In this document: positions 33,009-45,433 of the stretch, in pieces
How the letters are laid out: each line of letters begins with the position of its first letter
Numbering within the stretch: position 1 is the stretch's first letter
NCBI RefSeq assembly: GCF_001659605.2
Contig: NC_035176.2
Coordinates: 28,204,716 to 28,268,715 of the forward strand
Length of the DNA: 64,000 bases
Direction: 5' to 3'
Source: Manihot esculenta
Taxonomy: Eukaryota > Streptophyta > Magnoliopsida > Malpighiales > Euphorbiaceae
Notes under the pieces: generated by a model
What the model saw: only the letters and a program-made list of their open reading frames with translations
What the model was told of the DNA's origin: nothing
The model's database searches: none
Position numbers and translations under genes: made by a program

Positions 33009-36000
33009 ATGCAATCGAGGGTTGTTCCATTAGAGGAGGGCAAGGAATCTATGCTTCCAATGAAACCCAGCCAACCTAAGGCATTCCCTCTAAGGTTGCT
33101 CCGGTTATTTCTATTGTTTTTAGCTTTGTGTATCGCATTTTCAATCATCAGTATATACACAATCAAACGTTTTGGAATTAACAATGCGGTGCCAACGGTT
33201 AAGACCAGTCTCCAGCCATGCCTTGAAGAACATCATGCTTTGAACAGTTGGATTAGGCCTCCTGCAAATCTGCTTCACAAGATGAACGATGAAGAGCTGC
33301 TTTGGAGGGCTTCGTTTGTTACTAGAATAAAAAAGTATCCTTTCAAGAGAGTTCCAAAGATTGCATTTATGTTCTTGGCAAAGGGGCCGCTGCCTCTGGC
33401 ACCTCTTTGGGAAAGGTTTCTGAAGGGTCATGACGGGTTGTATTCGATCTATATTCATTCGCTGCCAACATTTGATGCCAAATTTCCACCTTCATCAGTT
33501 TTCCATGGAAGACATATTCCAAGTCAGGTAGATTCTTTTCTGTGCTAAAATTCTTGTGTTATATTGGATTGGTTTTGAAATTATATGAAATACTTCCATT
33601 TTGTTGCTCAACAAGCTATTATTAACTTGCTTAGATAGTTTTAATATTTTATCTTTTAGCTGTAATGCTCTTTGTATGGACGTCGTTCTTGCTGCTGCAA
33701 AGGTTCAAATTTAATGGGGCATTCTATGTTGAAACAGATTTTTGGTTATTAGATGGCTCATTTCATTTTTCTTTACCAAGTTTGCTTTATGTGTATTGGA
33801 ATTGTTTTAGTTGGTTTTTCTTTATGTAGGAAATTTTAAGAAGTCAAAAACTTGTGGAGGCATCATGTATAAAAGGAAAGTTCTGTTCAATATCGATATC
33901 ATCTTATATGGTATTTTTAAAAAAAATCAAAATAGCAATAGTCCGAGATAAAGAATTGCACCTTAAGGCTTTAACTATGAAATTGCCACAAGTCGTGTAA
34001 GCCACCAATTGCAAGACATTATAGTGTTTTGAACCACTTGTATCAAACAGCACTTTAGCATGTGAAAATGTTTGATAACTGCATACACATATTTCTAGGA
34101 AGAGAAGAGAGATGTGACTAAGGGGTTTTGTTTGACATTTGCAAGGAAAAGAAGTGTGAGAATATTTAAAACAAGACTCCTCACTGTTTGTGTTTTATGG
34201 AAGAGGCAGGAAGCTGACTCTCATTTTAATAAAGAAGATAAACCAATAGGATTGTGTGAAGGTACCAGGCACAGCAAATTGAGGATGAAGGGAAGTGTTT
34301 GCATTTTGCACTAATATGTTGTGGATTATGGCTTTAAGTATAAACTTAGATGAGTTTTGGTTAGAAAATACAAAGGGTTGGGTTCGAAATCAGTAAAATG
34401 AATGCCATTCAGTGACGAGGTGTGGTTCTATTATATGAAGTATTGATAAATATTCTAGGTTGTCTTTGTTAACTTTGCATTTGAATGCAAGATTGATGAT
34501 AGTGTTTGCAGTACCCATTTTCACTAACATGTTGTCTTTGTTAACTTTGCATTTGAAGAGACTTAAAAGCCTTTACAATCAAGAATTGGTGGGGTATTGT
34601 TGGAAAATGCAAGGTTTTGATGGCTTAGATGGTTGATTAAAGATGGATGATATTGTTGGGTGGCAATTGCACATAATGCAATTTATTCTGATAAATTATG
34701 ATAAAGTAGAAAGAAGAGAAACCCATCCATATACAGCTACTGTTAAGTTCTTACATTCAAACAAAGAATGGAACCTTTCATTTCTTGTTAGTTGTCCTAG
34801 GGGGTTGTCTAGAAATCTGAGTATATGTATATTTATTTGCTCATCTTCTACTGCCTTAAACTTAAACCATGCCGTGTGTAGAGGATTGCATTGACCAAGT
34901 CTATTTTGGATAGCTCCCATCTCATCCGTTTGATTTATTATATCTAATCGAAGCCAACATTGGGAAGAAAATACACTTTATTGGACTCTGAAATGTACTG
35001 TTACTCTGGGATTGGGTAAATTATCCTTAAGACCTATGAAATGTGTGTGATGCTGAAGGACTGAAAGGGCTTCAAATTTGGTGCTTGTGACAGCCTTTCT
35101 CAATGACTGATTGTGAATGAAAACACGTTCAAACTGTGATATTTGGAATTGGAGTTGAGCAACAATACAAGACAAAGCCATCTTCATTCATTACATTTTT
35201 TTCAAGTAATTAAGCAGTCAAGCAATGTATGTGAACCTAAATAGATGATGAATGAAAAATGAGATTAAGCCACTCTTTTCTCCAAAAATCGTAGTTTGGC
35301 TTTTTTCCCCGTATTTCTTGAACATAACTGCTTCATACAGCCTTGGTTATTTTGGTTTCATTTGGATTTTTCTTACCCTATTTAATAGTTGCATGATTTG
35401 CTTTCATTGAGAATGTGAACGTGAATATGAACTCCTCCAGGAAAATGTATTACACTTAAACTAGGAATATTCATAATTGAATAATGTTTCAAATTATACT
35501 TCTGATCCGGGGAATCTTTATGTTTTGTTACAAGTGTGGTGGTTTAAATTCTGTGCTTTCTGGAATCTGGAGTATTATGTAGCTTATTGTCTATCTGTTG
35601 TTCAACGTGCAGATATCTGAATGGGGTAAGATGAGTATGTGTGATGCTGAAAGAAGGCTCCTTGCTAATGCATTGCTCGATATCTCCAATGAATGGTTCA
35701 TTCTCCTATCCGAATCTTGCATTCCTCTCTACAATTTTAGTGTCATCTATCACTACATAATGAAATCCAAATATAGCTTCATCGGTTCATTTGATGACCA
35801 TGGTCCATATGGGAGAGGACGGTATAATGAAAGCATGGCACCTGAGGTGAATATTACTCAGTGGCGAAAAGGTTCACAGTGGTTTGAGATTAACCGAAGG
35901 CTTGCAATTACCATAGTGGAAGATACTACATACTACAAAAAATTTGAAGAATTCTGTAAGCCACATTGTTATGTTGATGAACATTATTTCCCCACCATGC

Positions 36001-36251
36001 TAACCATTCAAGCATCACATCTCTTGGCAAATAGAAGCCTCACTTGGGTGGACTGGTCAAGGGGTGGAGCCCACCCGGCAACCTTTGGAAGATCAGACAT
36101 ATCAGATGATTTTTTCAGGAGGATTTATGAAGGGCAGAACTGCACATACAACAATCAGCCTTCTTCAATGTGTTACCTTTTTGGGAGAAAATTTGCGCCG
36201 AGTGCTTTGGATCCTCTGTTACATATATCACCTAAGGTATTGGGCTTCTGA
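33009..36251 (+). CDS. GT14-type glycosyltransferase (core-2/I-branching-like, DUF266)
   Basis: Two exons, 33009-33527 and 35613-36251, with a 2085-bp intron (donor CAG/GTAGAT, acceptor TGCAG/ATATCT), give 385 aa. Residues about 28-50 are a single hydrophobic segment after a short N-terminal tail, as in a type II Golgi membrane protein. The lumenal part carries the family's blocks: RIKKYPFKRVPKIAFMF, KGPLPLAPLWERF, SEWGKMSMCDAERRLLANAL, NEWFILLSESCIPL, GPYGRGRYN, QWRKGSQWFEINRRLA, CYVDEHYFPT and WVDWSRGGAHPATFGR. The length and C-terminus match plant members of the family. Related plant enzymes act in glycan or arabinogalactan synthesis; the donor and acceptor here are unknown. The second ORF over the last exon (36064-36270) is a shadow. 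Confidence 0.92.
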
Positions 36252-36682
36252 CAGAAGACTCATCTTCTAATTTTTTATATGTGGAAAATGTTCCTGGTGA
36301 ACGTGCATGTGTAGCATCTTACTTGGTCTGTGAGAGTGTTGGTGATGGGATGTGGTTTCTTGCTTTTACACTTATTCTACAGAGCTCCTGTCCAGAAATA
36401 TATATATGTACAGGAATGCGTTTAGCCAGTTTAGCTTGCATCATATTTGACATTTTTGTATTAGAGATTAGAATATCTAGGCTCTTTTTGTTTTACTAAA
36501 AATATTTTTTTTAAAACAAAAAATTATATTTTTGAATATCTGAGATATTCAAAAAATTTAATAAACGAAAAATATTTTACTGATTAAAAAAAATTCATTT
36601 ATATTTTGGACCAGAAAGTAATGATGAAATTCAGATCGGTTATAAAAGAGAGGAGGGCAATCAATCAAATTCTGTGAAAAGA

Positions 36683-36823
36683 TCAGAAACCCACTTTATA
36701 CCTATTATTCAATCGTTGAAAACAACACCCCAATTCTACCAAATCCTTGTCCACAACCTCGCCTTCTCGCTCTATTGCAGTAAAAGCCTCCTCTGGTGCA
36801 TAATTATCTAATTCTTGGATATA
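36683..36823 (-). other. Coding-like fragment, possibly a relic exon
   Basis: On the minus strand, after an acceptor-like TTTTAG, 46 codons run to a TGA. They include APEEAFTAIEREGEVVDKD, an acidic, helix-like sequence with normal amino acid usage unlike the surrounding AT-rich DNA. I do not recognise the family. No neighbouring exon with matching phase was found upstream, so a pseudogene piece is more likely than a live gene. Confidence 0.3.
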
Positions 36824-37613
36824 CTAAAATTTATAAGATGTAAGTTATAATAGATAAATTAGTAAATTTCATTATGTTTGGTCCAAATTGTCCTCTTTTT
36901 TAAGAAATAAAATTATTTTTAAATGATAAAAAGTAATAATATTTATAATATAATTTTAAATGTAATAAATTAAGAAATAAATTAGTAAATTTAATATAAA
37001 TTAATTAGAAAAGTGCAACTTATCAAGATTTAGTTAGATAAATTACTTTTTTAATCGTGCAAATTAAATAAAAAAATTTTAACCAAGTGAGTCTCGGTAA
37101 ATCATGGTCACGGAAATGATTTATTTTTTAATTATGAAAGTTATAATATTTTTATTTTTTAATTAGAAAATAATTTTTTATTATTAGTGTAGGCGAAAAA
37201 ATTTTATATATTCTTCTTATTTTTTATACAAAATGAAAACTATAATATTTTTAAAAATAAAAATGAAAAACTGCCTTTTATAAATAACACCTTGTAGAAA
37301 TTGGCTTAAATAGGCTTAATAAGAAATATTAGGTTTTGTTTGATAAAATTTTTTTAATTAGCCTTAAAAAACTCGAATTAACGAAAAATCTTAAGAAAAT
37401 TTAATATTTTTTTAAAATTAAAAAATTAAAAAATTAATAATAAAAACATTTTTCTGTATTTAGTTCACCATGAGTTAAAATATTGTCAAGGTATTATTTA
37501 TTTTGTAAGAAAATAATTTATTTAATGAATTTTTATAAAATCATGCATAATATTTTTTTAAAAAAAATAAATATTTACTAAGTTAAAAAGAAATAAATTA
37601 TTTATAACTTTTA

Positions 37614-37614
<1 letters not shown>

Positions 37615-37647
<33 letters not shown>

Positions 37648-37648
37648 G
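37615..37648. repeat. (ATT)n microsatellite
   Basis: About eleven ATT units in a row within AT-rich intergenic DNA. Confidence 0.9.
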
Positions 37649-39260
37649 AAGAGAAGATAGAGACTTAAAACTGTAAAATTTTGATATAACGTGAAGTTCT
37701 GATATAAAATATTACAAATAACAATATCTTTTAAAAGATCATTTTTTTCATTTTTTTTATTATAATTTTAAAAAATGATATTAATAAATTTATGTATATA
37801 AACTTTAATAGTATTTATAAAATTATTAAAATACAGAAAAATAAATTTATTTTTTTTTTTTAAAAAGTCATCTTTCACTTAAGATTTTGCCTTTTAATAA
37901 AAATATTAATTTTAGATATAAATTTTTTTAGATATTGAAAATGTCAAAAAATACAAATTTATTTTACTAAAAAAGATTTTGTGTCAAATATTATCCCTGA
38001 ATTGTGAACTTATATGTGATCCTGTCTAGATTTGATTCCAAATAAAAATTATTTATTCAATTCAAAGATAATGATTAATTGAGATTAGACTGAATATTTA
38101 ATCTTGATTCCATTTAATTTGGATTAGGGGTAATTAAATTAGGTAAATTTTAAATAATCTGAATTAATTCAAAATTAACCAATTTAGATTTCAAATTAAA
38201 TAAATATTCTCTCTTATCTATCATTTTATTCAGTTTTTCACATATATTAAGAAATTATAATTATTTTAGTTTTTTCTTATTAAATTTTTAATTATACCTA
38301 TTTTTATTCCAATTAAATTTTTAATTATACTTATTTTTAATATAAAATAAAGGTATTTAATTTTATTAAATACTAATAAATATTTTGAATTATTATTTTC
38401 TCCTTCCACCCATAATTTTTATTTATTTTTTATTATACTTAAATTATTATTTATTTTTATTTTTTAAATTATGATAACATATAAATTGATTATTTTAATT
38501 TATTTTATTTTATTTTATTTTATTTTATTTTTAAGAAATTTTTCAAAATATATCTTAATATTTAATAAAATTTAATATATTTAAAATAAGTATAATTAAA
38601 AAATTAATAAAAAAATTATATTTTTAATATGTATGAAAAGACAGAAGAGAAAGTATAATCTTACTTAATTTTTTCTCATTTTTAATATAATTTTTCATTA
38701 ATTATTTATTTTTCTATACTTACATTTTATAATTATTATTTATTTTATTTTTTTACACATATTAAAAAATATAATTTTCTATATTAAGTTGTGAATTATA
38801 TTCATTTTAAATATATTAAATTTTATTAAATATTAATAGATATTTTAAAATTTTCTGAAATTAGATAAAATTAAACATAATTATTAATAGTTAATTTATA
38901 TATTAATATAGTAAAAATAGAAAGTAAATAATAATTTTAAAATAATAAAAAAAATTAATAGAATTTATGGTAATATTTAATTTTATATTAATCATAATAT
39001 ATGAAGGGAAAGTGTAGACAAAAATAGAAAGATTAATAAAAATTATGAAACCACAAGTATAATTTTGGTACAATTGCTGAAATTTAGTATTTATTAATGT
39101 TAATGAAGAAATCAATTCTGGATTTAAATAGAATCTTTTAAAATTAATTTTAATTAGTTATTTTTTTTAAATGAAAATTAAAGATAATTTTTTAAATTTT
39201 ATTCATACCATTAAATTAAATATGTGAGTATTTAATTAATTTTAATTAATTTTTTTTTTA

Positions 39261-39340
39261 AAATAGGGGTGGGGGAGTCGAACTTTTAACCTCACAACAC
39301 TACAAGGATGCACTTTCCATCGGACTAAGTCTCAGAGTTC
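39261..39340 (-). mobile_element. SINE-like, tRNA-derived head
   Basis: On the minus strand an A-box-like TTAGTCCGATGG is followed about 45 nt later by a B-box-like AGTTCGACTCC, then CCCC(A)CCCC and an A/T-rich tail. This is the layout of the RNA polymerase III promoter of plant SINEs. It does not fold as an intact tRNA. The body is very short, so this is a truncated copy or tail-less relic. Confidence 0.4.
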
Positions 39341-39990
39341 TAATTTTAATTAATTTTAACTTTCACTGTTTCGATTTCAAATTAATTTAATTTGGTGTAT
39401 AATATAAACCATTATTAGTGCTTGGCATAGATGCTGAGGCAACAGAAGGTTCTGGAAGCCATCAAACCAGTGGGGCATAATAAAAGAAAATCAAAATCAA
39501 TGAAGTAATATTCTTTTTTTTTTTTTAAATCAAAATAAATAAAAAATAATAATGCCACGTAAACGTGTCATCTTATTATGGCTATTTGCCTGCGAAAGTG
39601 GGCCCCATTGTGATCGCCCATCTTTTTTTCATGGAATCGCGAAATTTACTGCGCTGAACATTCATTCCCCACGCTCCATGAAGGCAAACTCGCGCCTCTT
39701 ACCGCTGATTTCTCCTTCAAAATTAAAGCCCGCCGTGAGATGAAAAATAACGACCGTTCCATTAGCATGTGTACACACGCTACTTTTCCTCAGAGTTTCC
39801 TCACTTGTTACTAGGAGAAAGAATCTATTCCTGATAAACGGCGCCGTATCAAAAGAAAAAGCTCACAGAGGGCTCCAGCTGTCACTTTCTGTAGAATGAC
39901 CCAACTGTCAATAGACCATTCGCCAGGCTGTAAATTCGGGCAGCTGCCCGTTCATATTTACCATTTTGTCCTAACCCTACCGCTTTCCAC

Positions 39991-39998
39991 TATATAAT
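39991..39998 (+). promoter_or_regulatory. TATA box, arabinogalactan peptide gene
   Basis: TATATAAT, about 30 bp before a likely transcription start in the pyrimidine-rich CTCTCTTTCTCC region and about 115 bp upstream of the ATG at 40112. Confidence 0.7.
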
Positions 39999-40111
39999 GA
40001 TCGTATTATCTCTCTTTCTCCTGGACTCAGCAATTCGCAGTTCAAAATCAGTCTCTTGTCTGCATTTATCATTCAGAATTTAAAATCCCTAACCAAAGCT
40101 TCAAGGAAACA

Positions 40112-40309
40112 ATGGCGGTTCTTTCCAGGACATTTCTCGTTGCTGTTATGGCTCTTATGCTCTCTGTGCTCTCTGTTCAATCTGCCTCTCCTGAGGCTGC
40201 TCCGGCTCCGGCTCCCATCGCTGCAGCTGGCCTGATCTCGCCTTCTTTTGGCTTTGCCTGCGTTGCTGCTTTCGTGGCTTTCTTCTTTAGCTACGCGTTG
40301 AAGATCTGA
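40112..40309 (+). CDS. Arabinogalactan peptide (GPI-anchored AG peptide)
   Basis: A single-exon gene of 65 aa. Residues 1-24 (MAVLSRTFLVAVMALML...) are a signal peptide. The mature part is a tiny Ala/Pro core, SPEAAPAPAPIAAAG, whose prolines would be hydroxylated and carry arabinogalactan. The C-terminus (FGFACVAAFVAFFFSYALKI) is the hydrophobic GPI-anchor signal that is cut off. This is the standard layout of plant AG peptides, cell-surface proteoglycans at the plasma membrane and wall. Start context AACAATGGCG is a good plant initiation context. A TATA box and short leader support expression. The exact AGP paralogue cannot be named. Confidence 0.88.
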   Translation: MAVLSRTFLVAVMALMLSVLSVQSASPEAAPAPAPIAAAGLISPSFGFACVAAFVAFFFSYALKI

Positions 40310-42236
40310 AGATTGTGTTTGAGTATGCCATTGATTTTTGAGATTTACTACTTATTTAGAGTTTATTGTTGGGATTAGTAGTGTTGGATCTAGGCTTTTG
40401 TGTTTAGTGTTCTTATATAAATATGTATAAGTTTTTAGGATTCAGAGAGTGAGATTTATATGTAATATGTTCCTTGGTGCACAGATGCTTATGGATTGAC
40501 TGATTATTATTATTATTAATATATATTTATTAAAAGCTATTGATTCATTTCTCTGTTTTTTGTTTGGATCCCTTTAGTTTTCATCCGATCTGATGTTTGT
40601 GGAGCTTGGATGAATCTTCTGTGATGTTTTATTGTGATAAACTTGGCAATTTGGCTGTATAATTTTGATCCATGCTTGATAGAGTTGTATGTTTGTTCAA
40701 AATAATTACACTTGGGGATTTAATTTCTACATGGTATAATCTCAAACAATGGCCAATAGGCATATGTCGCTCAATATTCATTGTTGTCATGGAGGCATTT
40801 GATTAATTAAAAATAATATGCTCTCTAATTTTGTTTAATTTAGTAAGTTAAATTAATCTCAGCTTGTTCATGACTTGTATTGTTGGTGGTTTAGAACTTC
40901 CACTGCGGAGTAACTTTGTGTATGCTTTTATATACAAATAAGCTATTTAAATTTTTTAAAAAGTAAAATAGTATTTTAAAATTTAAGTTAAATCTCTTTT
41001 TTGTTGGAAAAAATAAATGCAATTAAGTGTTTGAACTAAAATTATGTAAATTTATATCACATATGCGTCTCTATAATTAAAGTTTAAAACATTATTTTAA
41101 TAGTTCTCCAAATTAACGTATCCTTTTAGTTTTGCATTATCGATAAATTGTAATGCAAAATTAAGAAATGAGTGAAAATATAAAGAAAAATATTTAAATT
41201 AGAAATAAATATATGATTTATTTGTTCAATAAAAATTGATTTACATAATATTAAATGTTAAAAGTTTAGTTGATTTTTGTTTTTAACTTTAAAATATTTT
41301 GTTTAAATTCCTATGATTTTTTAAAAATAACTATTTACCTATTAAATCAAAATTTATGCTTTTGCCATAATGTTTTAATTTTTGGTTAAAAATTGATCGT
41401 CCTTTTTTGTTTTTTTGAATAAATTGATAGTAGTTGTCGGAAGACTATTTTTTAGGTAGGTGGCACTGGTAATTACAAAGTTGACCATTAGTCCCTAACT
41501 TCCACTTTGGAACATTTTGGGTAGTTAGTGATGAAGGAAAATTATATGAGATGTGGGTCTTCATCCAAATAAAATATTTTCAGCCAAACACGTCATTATG
41601 AATCAGCCAGTATATAAAAGCCATGTGGAGTCAATTCGGAGAATCCCAGTGATTTATGATGGAGTGCAGTTAGACGTCACTCTCTAATTGGGCTACCTCT
41701 TGAATGTCTGAAGGGCCCGTTTGGTTGTCAGTATCAGTAAGGTCTGCTTTCCCAATTATTGAAAGGAAAACACAGCTGCAGTAATAATGAGGAGTATGAA
41801 ATAATGCCTGCTTATTTAACTATTTGGTAAAAGCCACCCGCAAAAATCGCTTCAAATATTTCTGATTTATGGTTAGGAAATAAAATATTGAAAATAGGAA
41901 GGATTAATCGGTCAATTGCTTTTTCATCCTAGAAATGTTATCTACAATCACTTTTCAATATTCAACGCTAATTGAAATAATAATGTAAAAGTATAATAAT
42001 TATTAATTAAGAAAAAATAAATATAATAAATAATTTTCAACTTTAGTATTTCTTTTCTTTTTAGAAAAATATAGAAAATTGAATCTGAAATTATTAAACC
42101 AATAATATATTTTGAACCATTATAAATAAGTTTTGATGTCAATTTATTATTATTATTTTAAATAGATTAACTCATGATTTGCAAAGCCGATTGGTCATTC
42201 AATTGGTAAAGGTGGAAAACTGAATGAGAGTTGAAT

Positions 42237-42287
<51 letters not shown>

Positions 42288-42960
42288 GTTGAATCAATAC
42301 ATATATATAAAATATAAGGTATATAGCGTATAAAGAATACTTTTCATAAATTACTAATAATGCGTCCAGTTATATGTAAAATAATAATTTTTATAAATAA
42401 AATATCAAAAAAATAAATGAAACTATTTTTCGTAAATTCCTTAAACATATTAATGTTTTATAATAAAAAATTTTGATTATTTTTTTACTAAAAACTTTGG
42501 AAAAAATTTTAACACATTTTATATAAATAATTCAATTTATGTAAAATAATTTTATAAAAAGATTATATAAAAAATAATTAATATATATATATATATATTA
42601 TTAAATAAATGCGAATATAAATTTTTTTATTTTTTTCCGTTCTAATTGTATTAATTAATTGTAGAAAATATTAAAAAGGTACATTATACTTAATATTTTT
42701 TAAATGCTATAAAAACATTATTTATTAAACATTTATTACAATTAATAATTTTATAATTAATCTTTTTTATTTTCTTTAAATTGATATCAATCTTTCAATT
42801 TGTCTTCCAACATGTTAAATTATTGCTAAGTTTTTTAATTAGGTGCAAATTTAACATCAAAATTCAAACTTTATATATGAAAAATTTTAGTAAATAAATT
42901 ATAATGTGATGTGAAATATCTATTCATTCTAAATTTGTAAGTCTATTCAGTAAACATTAA
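40310..42960. other. 3' flank of the AG-peptide gene and AT-rich stretch
   Basis: The first 200-250 bp are probable 3' UTR. A TATA-like GTATATAAAAG at about 41610 and a transposon-like start (GGGCCCGTTTGGTT) at about 41716 are present, but no ORF or matching inverted end was found. The rest is AT-rich. Confidence 0.5.
42239..42287. repeat. (AT)n microsatellite
   Basis: About 20 AT units, with one G interruption near the right end. Confidence 0.9.
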
Positions 42961-42984
42961 TACTGAATAGAAAACTAAATAGAC

Positions 42985-43540
42985 AGTACACCAAGTCTAG
43001 CAACATGAACAACCGAAAGAGTATCAGCTAATTTATTTGCTAATCTGAGAGCTGATTGCATGGAAATGGATCTAAAAGATTGCATATTGTCAAGAATATC
43101 TCCAATTTGTATGGACTGAATTTACTTATTGGATATAATTGTTTGATTGTTGTTGTACCCTGATGCATGTGCCTATTGAAGACCATAAAGCAATACCATG
43201 GACTCTGCAACATCAGATGCCCAAGTTCCTGTAACTTGCTTAGTTGTAGAAAGCATTATGTTGCCTTCACAGTGATTGATCACAACACCAAATCCCAGCA
43301 TACCCATTGAAGAGGTTGCAGCATTTGGATTAAGTTTATAAACATCATGATCCAGATCTATCCAGGAAGAACATGTCGGATGAGACTGTGGAGGTAGATG
43401 AGGAACCTTGCGCAGCCTTGGATTCAATCTACCAATTCATTCCCCTTGAGATGATACGCACTGGATCAGTAGTTTTCTCATAAAAAAATTGCATCATTTT
43501 GTTCCTTCCGTAAATTGCGTATCAGTATGCAAAATAGGAT
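42985..43540 (-). pseudogene. Non-LTR retrotransposon relic (C-terminal RNase H region)
   Basis: On the minus strand the stretch 43427-43173 reads as an RNase H-like domain of the type found at the C-terminus of plant LINE proteins and related sequences: YKLNPNAATSS, GMLGFGVVINHCEGNIML and WASDVAESMVLLYGLQ. A stop follows. Farther on, ALRLANKLADTLS (about 43055-42990) is the usual end of that domain. Upstream, remains of a Cys/His-containing stretch are broken by stops. No intact frame remains. Confidence 0.6.
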
Positions 43541-43969
43541 CTAACATGAGACCTTTGTGAGACAAATTTTTTCCGGTAGGAAGGTCGTTTGTTAGACTAT
43601 GACTAAAGACCAATGTTGAGGAGGATGTTTGCTAAACATCCGTATTGATGAAGTACAAAGTCATCTCCTTTCCATTTGAAATGATAGAAAGCGCAGGAGA
43701 ATAACCTTCTTAGATTTAAGTAAGCAGAGGAAAGTATACAGATTTTAAATTGGAGGCTTCATCATACACGAATATATATATATATATATATGTTCATTCA
43801 TACAGCGGCTGAAAGGAGATGGTTGTTTACAGACTTACCAACATTAACATTTTAATCGCATCCCCCCTCACAAAAAACTTAACCGCTTGCTATGACTATT
43901 GGTCCCCCTCATTGCCATCAGTATTCATCCTCAAAAACGCCTTTCTTGTTCTTGCCAGAGGTTTTGCCT

Positions 43970-45387
43970 TCACTCCGAGTCCGACTCCATATTACCCATA
44001 GCTTTCAACCCTCTAGGTCTCTGCATTCAAGTTTTGAATGCTCCTTATATAAGCTCAGGGATAGAAAACCTTTTATTATTTAAAAAAATAAAAAATAAAA
44101 AAGCAACAGCAGAAACAACAAATTTCTTGGCCACAACAGGATCAAGATCAACTAAGGAATGATTCGATAATATTACCACTGTTACCTTCTTGGAGATTTT
44201 CTTTTCCCTTACTTCATACCGTTCTAACGTTAGATCGCATAGCCATGCCCCTGGACTTACAAGCTGTGCCAAAACAAACAAACAAACAAAAAAAAAATCC
44301 CAAATAAACCATGATTACCAATTTAAATCATCAAGACCAACAAAGGAAATTTAACTCAACGTGTGGCTATTACATTCATTCATTATACACATTAACATTT
44401 TATGCTTCATGTTAATTATTCGAGAAGTCTTAGCTGGGAACAGAAGAGGAGCAATGTGCATTCCATAATTGAATACCAGATGGAATTTGTAGTTTAATAT
44501 TGCCAGTGGGGTCCAAGCTGGAAGAAGAATAATCACGAAACCACCATAATAAACGACACAAACAATGTACGCTCTACCCTTCGGTCAGTTAATATTCGTT
44601 ACGAAGACACCTCTTGGTAAGTCTTTGTTTCGTTCCTTATATCACCACCGTACACGTGGAAGATTAATGATAAGCAATCCCACTTCAATCTAATGTGCTC
44701 TCCACTTTTCCACTGTCGGATTATTTTTAATCAAAGTTCAACTGTCCACAGATCCACAAAATTGTTAGCGGGCCCAACACCACTGCTAGATGGACCCACA
44801 CTCGTCGTAACATTCAGGCAAAGCCACGTACATACTTGATTCCAGTTGTTTGTCCTTTTTAAAATTTCTTCATGGTGGAAAGAACTTTCTATTTTTAAAA
44901 TTTTCGTGGCAGGGCGTTGCCAAATTTTCAAGAAAATAAATATATAAATAAAATCACCCTCTGCATCTTTTTTTTTTTAATTTATATATATATAATAACA
45001 ATATAATAATTGGTCCCCCCTCACCCTCTTCTCCCCCAATGGCAACCGCTTATTCTAAAAATCGTGACGGTTATAACAATTAATAAGCTATTGACCCGCT
45101 AATTAGAACAATTCTAAGACAATTAAAATAGTCTGCTAATAAACATTTAGGTCGCTGTTCGGTACACATCCACACCTTAACTGCCACGTGTCCGTTCATC
45201 TGTTGCTTAGTTTTGCATTACACGCTTCCCCACCTTTTCCATCCAAAGAAAAAGGCCAAAAAGCAAAACAAAGCCACGTAAATAATTTAATCAAAATCTC
45301 TCTCCGTTTTCAAATTCAAGACTTCCAGATTACACCTAGGGGTACCCAAGAAACCGGGTTCTTAACGCCTCTCCCCACCCCACCCCC

Positions 45388-45433
<46 letters not shown>

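Larger units (their letters stand above)
36252..39260. other. 3' flank of the glycosyltransferase gene and AT-rich stretch
   Basis: The first few hundred bases are probable 3' UTR. Apart from the coding-like piece at 36683-36823 and simple repeats ((ATT)n at 37615-37648, (ATTTT)n near 38500) I see nothing functional. Very AT-rich. Confidence 0.6.

Noticed and set aside
39261..39340. A tRNA gene
   Set aside because: Only A- and B-box-like motifs are present; acceptor and anticodon stems do not pair. Listed as SINE-like instead.
41610..41720. TATA-like box followed by a possible transposon end (GGGCCCGTTTGGTT)
   Set aside because: No ORF follows the TATA-like site, and no inverted partner of the end was found downstream.
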